From: Pycnopodia helianthoides
Lineage: Eukaryota; Echinodermata; Asteroidea; Forcipulatida; Asteriidae
Direction: 5' to 3'
DNA length: 64,000 nucleotides
Assembly: GCA_032158295.1 (NCBI GenBank)
Contig: CM063250.1
Coordinates: forward strand, 2,487,501 to 2,551,500
Positions 1 to 12,000 of this stretch are shown here, piece by piece (the stretch's first letter is position 1; every line of letters begins with the position of its first letter). Under the pieces are notes generated by a model. It was not told the DNA's origin and made no database searches. It worked only from the letters and a program-made list of their open reading frames with translations. A program made the translations under genes and the position numbers.

Positions 1-22
1 GACGAGGCAGACTGCATCCCCC
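1..22 (+). CDS. lrp1: LRP1: 3' end of an exon, probably the end of an LDLa module
   Basis: The window opens inside an exon. Read from base 1 it gives DEADCIP, like the DE-x-DC end of an LDLa repeat, followed by a donor GTGAGT at 23. In vertebrate LRP1 an LDLa repeat ends in DEEDC just before the EGF pair that leads into the last propeller, which fits. The frame is inferred from that resemblance only. Confidence 0.5.
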
Positions 23-3000
23 GTGAGTTGCGCTGATTTTGTTGTCGTACGGGCCTTTGTTTTGCACCGTGTGTGTTTTGCCAACCTTGGTTGGGCAAAT
101 CCACTAGAAGTTTTCTTGGAAGGAGGGCAGGGGGTAGTCTTTACTTTGCCGAGATAGTGAAAGGGAAAAAATATCTCTTGTTTCTTGGAAGAGTAAATTA
201 TTTGACAGTATTTTTAACCGCTTGAGGGCGCTTTCAACAGCAAATTTCCTCACATCACATTTGCAGTTTTATCTTATTTTGGACGCCTGTATGTTTTTGT
301 GTGTGTATCAATGGCCAAATGATGGATGACATGTGACGCGTGTTCCACGAATCAAATGTCAAGGATCTGTGAGCGTGGCGTGTATAATTTAACATTCTCC
401 CTCAAGATAAATATTCCCTTGTGTGGTAACTCCCCGATTACAGAAACCAATTGCACTGGTAAGCGTCTAACTGCACCCCCCAGTGTGACGAGGGCTACGC
501 TCTTCAGAACGATGGCATCTCGTGCTACGGTAAGTCTCATCAAGTTGCGTCACTTTTTTTTTGTTGCGCCGACGCCACGATCTCTCCTACCACAGCTTAC
601 CGTTTGCTGTGGGATGAATCGGGATGATTGGTGGCGGCAGACATACCATGTGGACTTGCTCTTGATTGCCAAAGTCTGAGCATGCAAACATTTTGAGAAC
701 AATAACTTCACTGGGTTAGTTGTTATTATTAGTTTCTGGTCAAGAAACCAAACATTTTTTATTGATTTATTGATTACACATCCAATAATAGGATTAATAG
801 GAGAAGATGAAGAAATGCTCAGTTTAAGATGTGGGAGGAAAACCCCAAACAGGGAAACCCACGCAAGGCTCTGGTCTGAGGTGGGATTCGAACCTGGGGT
901 CCACAGAGGTGAAAGGCAGGGAAGGAAACCACTGAGCCAATGTGATCCCCCTATTAAAATGAACTTAAACTTAATCGCTGTAGCTCAGAAGCCTGAGGAA
1001 ACCTGTAGACAAGGATGCTTGCAATGAACCAGAAACACCGGGGGTTAACCCCTACTCTCCCACGATAAGCATTCTGGGTTCTTTTACGCGTACTACCAAT
1101 CACATGGGACCTACGGCTTAATGTCCTAATTGAAGGACAAAACAATTATGGTAAAGTAGCTTGCTCAAAGACACAAGCATGGTGATCAGTCGGGCCGTAG
1201 ATGTGGTTGGCACCCTCTGTCGCCTCGCTAAACATGGATTTGACGTTCTTCTGAAAATACCATGACAGTTTTGTGCTGTTTCCTCAGCAAGTAGACACTG
1301 CATTCAGCTGAAACTTTCACATTTGACTTTTATAATGTTGTCTATAAATCAGCATTGCGTTGACAAAACCCAATCTATGACGCTACCTTCAAGTAAATTG
1401 CAGTCTTGCTCCACCGAGTATCGGTCTGTTTTCAATTGTGTTTTGTTTTGTCGTTTGCAGATATTGATGAGTGTGAGGAGCCTGGGAAATGCTCTCAACT
1501 ATGTGAGAACTTGAAGGGAAGTTATTCTTGCGGGTGTTATGATGGCTATATTCAGGATAGATCAGGCCGGAATAACTTTTTCTGCAAGGCAGAGGGTGAG
1601 TTTGTTATCAGAGCAGGACTTTGAAATTTAGCAGGGTGGGAAAGAAGTCCTGAAAGTGAGTTTTTGTTTGGGGTAACATCGTTAGATAGAGTAAGGTCGA
1701 GTTGCTCTGCCTTTGGTTTTTAACGAGGCATATTTTTTTGTCCAATGTAATTTTAGATGATGTACATGATAATGTTTCTGTATACTACTGTTTACTTTTT
1801 TGTTTGTGTATTTAAATTTTTGAATGTTCGAAGTTAACATGTGCAATTCATTATTTTTTTTTTTTTTGGGGGGGGGGGGAACTGCAATACATGCTTTTCA
1901 AAACCTTTTTTTTAATTGGAATGAATTGTTCTCTTCAGGAGGTTGTCACATCAATATTGTCACTTTCAGAACCACATACTAAGTCGAGAGAATATTTATA
2001 ACATGATGTCACCACAAACTTTTCTCTCTAAAATTGGTGGGAAAAAAATTTAACCAAGAGTGCTGTTACTTTCTGCCAAAGTAGAAGATTTTGAGATGAA
2101 TTTTAAGCCTTGCTTTGGTTTTTGCCCTAACTCCGATGAGTCATAAACATACTCAATGCTTTCTGAGGTCAAAGGGAAAGCTCCCCAGGCCACTTGGGGA
2201 GGATTGGAACCCACGCCCCCCAATATCCTAGAGCAAGCTCCTGTGATGAGAGGCCAGTTTGAATCCCGTAGTCAACAATTTTAATGTATGCAATAACTCC
2301 ACAGGGACTTTATTTTAAACAGTTTGTGAATGCAGTAGTTTCTGGGGCTTTGTAGTAATTTTTTTTCCCCCTCTTCATTTTCTTGCCTTTTCCCAGGACC
2401 ACCGGACTTCCTCTTGATACCGGACAACGGAGAGCTACAACGCCTCGATCCTAACCTGAACAGCTACACCTTGGAGTACAGCAGCGAGCAGGGAGTCCGC
2501 ATTGACGCTGTGGATTTTGTCTTTTCTACCCAGACGGTCTTCATGGTGGACTCTGAGAGTGGCAACATCAGCAGGGCCTCGGTGCCAGTGGATCGAGGCC
2601 GAACCCGTAAGCGTCGACAGTCTGGCTTACAGACGATTGTAAGTAAACTCTTCCGAGGAGTTTTGTGTCTCATTGGAAATGCTCCTTGACCCCTTCCCCC
2701 TTCGACTTTAAAAAAGTTTTTTTTTTTAGATGTATCGTTGGGCCAAACAAATTTGTGGTGTATTTAGGTGGACCACATGAACACAGACAAGGTGGCGTAC
2801 AAGCATAAAAGGAAACTCTACTGATGAAGTTTGATCCATGGTGGAATACTGCCTAATACCTTCCACGCCTTGCCTTAAAAAAAAAAAAAAATTGTTTCCA
2901 GATGAACAGATCTCCACATCCTTTCCATCCTGTTTCAATTTTTTCAGGTCAGTGGCCTGACCAATCCACGAGGGATCGCTGTCGACTGGGTCACCTCCAA

Positions 3001-6000
3001 GATCTACTGGGTCGACGCAACGAAGAACACCATCCATGTGGCTGAGGAGAATGGCAGGAACCAGTTAACGCTGGTACACAGTCAGCTTCACCAACCGCAC
3101 GCCATAGTGGCCTACCCCAGTAACAGGTATGATCCTCTAGTCAGTAACGTATGATTCTGCTGCGGTGCTTCCCGTCTTGCGCACTAGAGATTCTGGATAA
3201 TTCAGCTGGTAGAATCTTCCGTCAATTTTTTACATGGGGTACTCAGCAACAGTGGCGTCTGCGTTTCTTATTGTCCGAGCCTAGGTTCTTTCTTAGGATA
3301 GTAAGCCGATGCCAGAACCATATACTCTATAGACTGCAAGTCTCACGCTTTTTCAAACATTAGGGCCTTCATTTTTCCTTCAGTTGTCAAAGCAAAATGT
3401 AACTGCGACCAAATTGGTCCCAAACACGAGACTTACACGGTCTATTGCATGTACCACAGGTGTATCCCAAGGATGCTTGCTGCTACTAAGTGTACTTTAA
3501 AGTAGGGTAGAACACTTTACACTGCATTGAAGCGGTACAGGGTTCTAGTCCTCTATTGGGCACTTTGGTGGCCAAAGTAATCAGAGATATAGCGGTGCAG
3601 AGAGGGGAAATACATTTGAGGGAATTGTGCCTTTGATGGTACAAGCCTGGAATTTGGCACAAAATCATCCGTTAGCGCCGTCTTCTGACTCATTTCCCTC
3701 AGGCCATGTTCAAACACTCCTCACCGTGTATTTGTCACATGTTTAAACATGACCACGTGATCTCCTCTCGACCAATCAAAATGGAAGGAATGTGTACCCA
3801 TGATTGTGGCTGGGCACATGTGCCGTTCATTGTTATTTCTCGCCCTTCTTGTCGGTGTTCTTCCCCCACATCTCGGGCCTGGAGCTAAAGGAGGCCACGG
3901 AGGCCGTGTCCCATAGACGGGAGGGTTTTCCACTGGAAGTGCCCTTTGCGAAATGAAAATGGCCTTGCCCTCTCAAAGCTGAATATCCAGACCTGCCATC
4001 TTCTTCTTCTCTTTTTCCCTGTTTGTTGCCACTCCGTTGGTCTATTTGCCTCTTGGTTTGATCCAAGATTTGTGTTTGTTTGTTTATTTGTTGTGCTTGT
4101 TTGCTTGTGGTTTTTTTTTGTGTGGGGGGGGGGGGACACACATATTTCTTAAACTTCATCATTTGCTTTACTCTATTATTTTTTGGTCTCCATCATGTCC
4201 GTAGTTGGATTTTTTGGTCTGAGACTGGTCCCCTTCCTCTCATCTCCCGTATTGACATGGATGGTGTAAACCGTGTGGTCATAGCGAGTAAAGATCTCCA
4301 GTACCCGACCGGTCTGGCGATAGATTACGTCCTGGAGAAGCTGTACTGGGCCGATTCCAAGGCTGCCATGGTAGAGATGTCCGAACTCAACGGGGACAAT
4401 CGAAAGGTTGTCAGGCGCTTTCAAACAGGTAACTTAAAAATCAGTGTTTAAAGGAACATTACAGAATTGGTTTTTGCTAACAAAACAGTTGCTGGCAGTG
4501 TAAGCACTTTATGTAATCCACCATATACATAAACTGACAAACCTGTAAGAAGTTTGAGAACGATCGGCCATCCGGGTCACGAGAAAATAGTGAAAAACCG
4601 ATTACACATTCGCATGAAAATCATATGGATTCAACAAATGAATAAAACGCTCACTGAGCAATAAACTCAGAAAATCAGAAAATTAGTTTATTCATTTCTC
4701 ATCAAATATGGCATTTCAGACAGAAATATTTCAAGGATGTTTTCTACTATCATCATCATCAGACCGTGTAAGTTTTATGTAAATTTGTGATCAAAAAGTA
4801 TATTTTACAAGTTTTTTTCTTACCAATTCTGTAATGTTCCTTTAAAAATGTTTTACCACTACGAATTCTCATATCAATCTTAACATGTGAAATTAGAATA
4901 AGCTGTGGCAAACTGCTTACCAACCGAAAGGACCTATGGTGTAAATGTAACAAATAATTAGCGGCCTGACGTTTCGACCCTAGTAGAGTCTTTCTTGAAT
5001 TGACAACACAACACGCGTAAACAGGTATACTTCTTTTTCACCAGTATACCTGTTTTTGTGTGTTTTGTTGTCATTTAGCCTTCGAGAAAGAATCTGCTAG
5101 GGTCGAAACGTCAGACCAAAATGTTGTACCACTACAAATTGTCATATCAATGTAAAAATTGACACAACAAGGATATTGCATGATTTCTTAATAACAGTAA
5201 CAGTAATCAAACTTCACCACACACCGATCGCATAATTCTTGAGTGAATGATTGTTGTCGACAGATGCGGAGCGTCCGTTTGCCATCGATGTCTTCGAGGA
5301 TTGGGTGTACGGCACCACCGAGCCGTCCAAGAAGATCTTCAAGGTGAACAAGTTCGGACAGACCGGTGAAGCAGAAGCCTCACTGACGTACCTAGTTGAA
5401 GGGCTGTCGTCATCTTCCGATATCGTTATCGTGCAAAAGCAGAAACAGGCGTTGAGTAAGTCAGATTGTCGGGGGCAGTGTTTGGGCTAAATGTTGAACA
5501 ATATAGCTGGCACAACAAATATTGAAAGAACGCCTGATGGCTAATTCTACTTTTACTGGGGGGGGGAGGTAGCCTTCCAGGGGGGGGGGGGCCTAGGGGC
5601 CATGCTTTTCCTTTTTTGTGGGCACCACAGGGAGGGGGCACTGGAAAATTAGGGGGGGCATAAGTATCCAAGGCCCCCCTCTCGGCTCTGCTGCTGTGTG
5701 CTAATGACTGAGAAGGGGCATGAACCACATTTTTATTTTTCATGGGTTTCTGTTGATACTTCTCTTATCTTTGTGGACTCCATGAGAGATTTACCCAGTC
5801 AGTTTCCCTCGTGGTTGATTACTTGATATTGGAAATGAAAAGTCGCATCCCCTTATGTTGATCCCACTGTTGCCCCTTCCCAGGTTGTATCGTAAACTTG
5901 GGTGTGATCCCTGGCTATACGGCAGTTACAGGTTGAATGGCTTTTGACTGGCACCCTCGAACAAAGATATTGACAAAATAGGAAGACTGCCAACATAGAG

Positions 6001-9000
6001 CAAGTTGGGTGGGCTACTAGAGTGACTAGACTTACCAGAAACTATAGAGCACAGGGAGATTGACTAGCTCGACCATGCACTGGAGCATGGTCGATCTTGT
6101 AAATTTGTAAGAGCCACGTCACACTGTTTCTGGTTAGTCTGGTCACTCTAGTCGCACAATTGGTAGAGCGCAGACACAGGCGCGTTACTCGCAGTCGCAG
6201 GTCGCAGGTCGCAGGTCGCAGGCTCTAGTCAATTTATCTTTGTTCAACCCAAGACTATTGAATGATTAATAGATAGTTCCCAGTAGACGCCATCTTTACG
6301 GGCAAATTGCATTTTGGCTTGCAGGTGCATCAAACGCTCAACTTATTAACGCAGCCGCGTTGTTCACAGACCAGTCCTGCAATGAGTTTCGTGAAATGCG
6401 CACGTGTTGCATGCCGTTCTTACACGAAAGGCACAACTATTTGTTCTAAACTGCCCGTAAAGATGGCCGATTTACGTCATACTGCAATCTATCTATGGTA
6501 TTACTTTCATCCTGTCCTGTAGACATACTAGACCCGTGTCTTTCCAACCCCTGCGGCGATCAACAGCTGTGTCTGAAGTCAATGGGCGGCTACTCCTGTA
6601 AGTGTATCCAGGGGTACATGATGAGAGATTCTGAGTGTCAAACCATACCGAGCACGCCGACCCCACCATGTGAGTAAATACAACACCTAAAGCCAACCTA
6701 GCATCTGGGCCCAGTTTCATACAGCTGAATTAGAGGTTACAGCTAAGGCTATGGCTACGGCTACGGCTAGATTTCCGCATTTTCATGCGTTGAAGTACAG
6801 GACGTCCTTAGCGACACACTTAGCAACAGTCATAGCCGTAGCTGTAGCCGCCAATTTGGATACGGCCTACTGCTTAGAAAATTTCTTTGCTAAGCCCCAA
6901 CCCCCCCCCCCACCCCACCCCCCCACCCCCACCCCCCCCCCCCCCAAAGTTTGATACCAGTGGCAACATCCTAAAGTTAATTACTTTTTGACTGGTAACC
7001 TTTTTCTGCTTAGCCATTGCGGCATATTCCATCAACAACGACTGTCATGAAAGCTGTTAAGCTAGAAATAAACTGCGGCATTGTTGCACTTGTTGCAGAA
7101 TTGTTTAAACAATGGCTGCCAAATGTATAGAAATCAATACGGAAAGAAGATTTAATGAGAAATAAATCATCTATGATTTTGTTTAAACCCAAACATATTT
7201 GTGTGATGAGTACTGAAAACACCCTGCTGTCGAAGTCCTCTGGGAAAGAAATCCCTTAGCCTACTGGGGTGGGATTCGAACCCATGACCCCTGCAATCTG
7301 GGGCACATGTCTTCGCCGCTAGACTTGCCCGGTGACGAGAAACTAGTTTGAATCCTGCAACGAGCGACTGGTTCCCATCAACAGTTTACGAAGTAAATTG
7401 GCTCTGATCGTGTAACGTGTTTCTTTAATTGTCCTCTTCCTTTACAGCACCCTGCATAGACAGGATATGCCAGCAAGGTGGCTCTTGTATTGTACTTTCG
7501 GATTCAACTCCAAAATGCAAGTAAGTAGATCGGATGTTTCCAAATATTCTGTTCTTCTTCTTCCTTCTTAGTGCAACCTTCAAATGATTGAAGATAAACG
7601 CACTGCCAGACGGCTTTACGTCCCATCCGAAGGACGAAGCAGTAATGGTTAAGTGTCTTGCTTAAGACACAAGTGTCAAGACCTGGACTCAAACCCACAT
7701 TCTGCTGATCAGAAACACCAGAGCTTGAGTTCAGTGTTCTTAGGAAGTCCAAGGAAGATATGTGTTTCCCTGCTCTATTAAGGACATTATTTGTTGATAG
7801 CTTTAGAGGGTATTTTTTTCTTCAAATAAACTCATTGATTTGTCAGGCATTTTTCGTTTCTTAATTTTTTGTTGTTGGATTTTCTGCATGCGTATTTAAT
7901 ACTGAGGCGTAATGCAAAAGTTGTCTTCACTGCTTGAATGTCAAGTTGTGTCAAAACAGTGTTTCACTGAAGAAAAATTAAGAAAGAAGTACAAAGTAAA
8001 AGACATTACCAGAGTATAACTTCTCCCGCTTGTCAAACTGTACATATATACATGTAGTATATTGGTTTTTTGTTTACTTGTTTACTTTTTGTAGCGCCAT
8101 GAGCGCCTTTTATTAGGACAAGTGGATGTGTGCGCTTTATGAGTATTCATTTATTATTATTATTATTATTATTAAAAAATAAATAAAACATAAGAAACAT
8201 TTGAATTGTTCACCGGCTTTCTGCTCCTTCTAGTATTTGATCTGTCTTTCCTCTACCCAGATGCCAATCGCAGTACAACGGTGACAATTGTGAGATCGAC
8301 CGTTGCGAACGTCACTGCTTTAACGGGGGAACGTGCGTGGTTAACGACAACACTCTTGAACTGACCTGCACCTGTACCATCAGATATAAAGGAGATCGTT
8401 GTGATATGGATCGCTGTACGGCCTACTGTACCGGAAGGGGAAACTGCGAGGAGAGAGACAATGTGCTGGTTTGCCTGTAAGTCCAGTAGATCGCAGTAAA
8501 AAAAGTCTACAAACCTCCTGAATTGTAACATATGAAAGGTTTATGGGTCTTGAATAAGGGGGAACCCAGGCCTGGAAGCCACCCAGGCCTGGAAGCCACC
8601 CAGGCCTGGAAGCCACCCAGGCCTGGAAGCCACCCAGGCCTGGAAGCCACCCAGGCCTGGAAGCCACCCAGGCCTGGAAGCCACCCAGGCTGGAAGCCAC
8701 CAGGCCTGGAAGCCAACCCAGGCCTGGAAGCCAACCCAGGCCTGGAAGCCACCCAGGCCTGGAAGCCACCCAGGCCTGGAAGCCACCAGGCCTGGAAGCC
8801 ACCCAGGCCTGGAAGCCACCCAGGCCTGGAAGCCACCCAGGCCTGGAAGCCACCCAGGCCTGGAAGCCACCCAGGCCTGGAAGCCACCCAGGCCTGAGCC
8901 ACCAGGCCTGGAGGCAATTTTTTCAGGAATTTTCACAGTCGTCAAATCTCCTTCCTAAGCAACACCTATGATCTCTCAGGGTTTACTCCAGAACTCAGGT

Positions 9001-12000
9001 TATTTTTTAGAAACACATTTGCCAATCGCGCCCAACTTTTTGCGACCTTCGCAAAGGATTAATGATAACATGAATGTCAGTTGGGTAAAATTCTCAATTG
9101 TTTACAAGTAACCTTAAACAGAGGTTTAGGCTGTGTCTGAATTGGCGGCTACGGCTATGGCTGGATCGCGGCATCATCGTGCGTTGGAGTATTGGACGCC
9201 CTTAGCAACACTCTGAGCAACAGCCGTAGCCGTAGCCGCCAATGCTGATAAGTCCGTTTACTCAGGTTTTCTTTGTTGAATTGCTAAATTTGTTTTATTT
9301 TCAAATATCTAATGGCTAAATTTTACTTTCCCAACAATATGTCATATTTCTTTGAGCCATAAACTACGTTAAACTATTAAGTGTTTGAAGAAACAGAATC
9401 GCGAACAGTAACGCTCAATATGTTTGGAACCAATTTGGTCCAGGAAATTTTGAATACGCGCGAGACTTTCACAGTCCATTGTCGAAAGTCCCTTTTGAGG
9501 GTATGTGTTTGACCACATGAATTGATATGCTGTTTTTCCCCCCAAACAGGTGCAATCGACGTTACACAGGGGACAAGTGCGAGACAGACTTATGCGAAGG
9601 CTACTGTCTGAACGGGGGAACCTGCAAGGTACCAACCCCGGTTGGTAACGCCACTGCAGCACCAGTATGTAAATGCCCGAACCCATCTGAGGGGGACAGG
9701 TGTGAGACACCCCCATTACCCCCCTGTGTGAAGCTGAAGTGTGCAAACAGTGGAATATGCCGCAATACATCATGTAAGCATACATAGTTCTTATCTGGGT
9801 TTAGAGGCATTGCATGGTGAGGTATCAAAGTATTTTCAGTTGCGGTAACACCATGTGTATAACACCGTGTGAATAACACCGTGTGTATAACACCGTGTGT
9901 ATAACACCGTGTGTATAACACCGTGTGTATAACACCGTGTGTATAACACCGTGTGTATAACACCGTGTGTATAACACCGTGTGTATAACACCGTGTGTAT
10001 TACACCGTGTGTATAACACCGTGTGCATAACACCGTGTGCATAACACCGTGTGCATACCACCGTGTGCATTCCACCGTGTGCATACCACCGTGTGCATAC
10101 CACCGTGTGCATACCACCGTGTGCATACCACCGTGTGCATACCACCGTGTGCATACCACCGTGTGCATACCACCGTGTGCATACCACCGTGTGCATCACA
10201 CCGTGTGCATCACACCGTGTGCATCACACCGTGTGCATCACACCGTGTGCATACCACCGTGTGCATACCACCGTGTGCATACCACCGTGTGCATCACACC
10301 GTGTGCATCACACCGTGTGCATCACACCTTGTGCATCACACCGTGTGCATACCACCGTGTGGACACCGTGTATGCACACCGTGTGCATACCACCGTGTGC
10401 ATCACACCGTGTGCATCACACCGTGTGCATCACACCGTGTGCATCACACCGTGTGCATACCACCGTGTGCATACCACCGTGTGCATACCACCGTGTGCAT
10501 CACACCGTGTGGATCACACCGTGTGGATCACACCGTGTGCATCACACCGTGTGCATCACACCGTGTGGATCACACCGTGTGGATCACACCGTGTGCATCA
10601 CACCGTGTGCATCACACCGTGTGCATCACACCGTGTGCATCACACCGTGTGCATCACACCGTGTGCATCACACCGTGTGCATCACACCGTGTGCATACCA
10701 CCGTGTGCATAACACCGTGTGCATACCACCGTGTGTAAAACACAGTGTGTATACCACTGTGTGTATATATCTACTTTGCTGCATACCACCGTGTGCATAC
10801 CACCGTGTGCATACCACCGTGTGCATCACACCGTGTGCATCACACCGTGTGCATCACACCTTGTGCATCACACCGTGTGCATACCACCGTGTGCATAACA
10901 CCGTGTGCATACCACCGTGTGCATAACACCGTGTGCATACCACCGTGTGCATACCACCGTGTGCATACCACCGTGTGCATACCACCGTGTGCATACCACC
11001 GTGTGCATAATACCGTGTGCATAACACCGTGTGCACAACACCGTGTGCACAAAACCGTGTGCATACCACCGTGTGCATAACACCGTGTGCATACCACCAT
11101 GTGCATACCACCGTGTGTAAAACACAGTGTGTATACCACCGTGTGTATATATCTACTTTGCTGTGTAGATTTGTTCTTGAGAACTTGTCTTGCTATTTAT
11201 TCTACTGCTGCAAAGTAGATTGCTGGACAATGGTCGACGTCCCCCGTGGGCCATGTGCTCCTCAAGTTTGGTATTGAACTCTCTCCCTAGACCTTTCCCA
11301 CATGAATTTTGCTAAGCATTTGTTGACTGCTTAGCAGGATTATGAAATTGGACCCTGATGAGTGTAGAGACAGTTCAAAATAATTTTTTTTTTTAATGTT
11401 TTTTTTCCCCCAGTGTACTCGGCTGTGTGCGACTGCGCCTCACCACGGTATACAGGACCTCAATGCATGGTGGACGGATGCGATAGGTGCTACCAAGATG
11501 ACATGGTGTGTCATGTACAGCCGAATGGAACTGTATGCGTGTAAGTACCCACTCATTACAGTGTCACTGTAGAACCGTGTGCTTGTAAGTACCCACTCAT
11601 TACAGTCTCACTGTGGAACCGTCTGCTTGTAAGTACCCACTCATTACAGTCTCACTCTGGAACCGTATGCGTGTAAGTACCCACTCATTACAGTCTCACT
11701 GTGGAACCGTCTGCTTGTAAGTACCCACTCATTACAGTCTCACTCTGGAACCGTATGCTTGTAAGTACCCACTCATTACAGTCTCACTGTGGAACCGTCT
11801 GCTTGTAAGTACCCACTCATTACAGTCTCACTGTGGAACCGTATGCTTGTAAGTACCCACTCATTACAGTCTCACTGTGGAACCGTCTGCTTGTAAGTAC
11901 CCACTCATTACAGTCTCACTGTGGAACCGTCTGCTTGTAAGTACCCACTCATTACAGTCTCACTCTGGAACCGTATGCTTGTAAGTACCCACTCATTACA

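Noticed and set aside
326..679. 117-codon frame with several cysteines near the first LRP1 exons
   Set aside because: It is in a different frame from the EGF exon at 484-529 and the cysteine spacing does not fit EGF or LDLa; it spans splice signals.
8507..8945. Open frames with repeated [16 protein letters not shown] or [12 protein letters not shown]
   Set aside because: Translations of the 17-bp array on both strands; no gene evidence.
10023..11080. Long open frames (up to 291 codons) rich in His, Cys and Val
   Set aside because: They are translations of the 14-bp minisatellite, open in several frames on both strands; no start context, no splice logic, inside an LRP1 intron.
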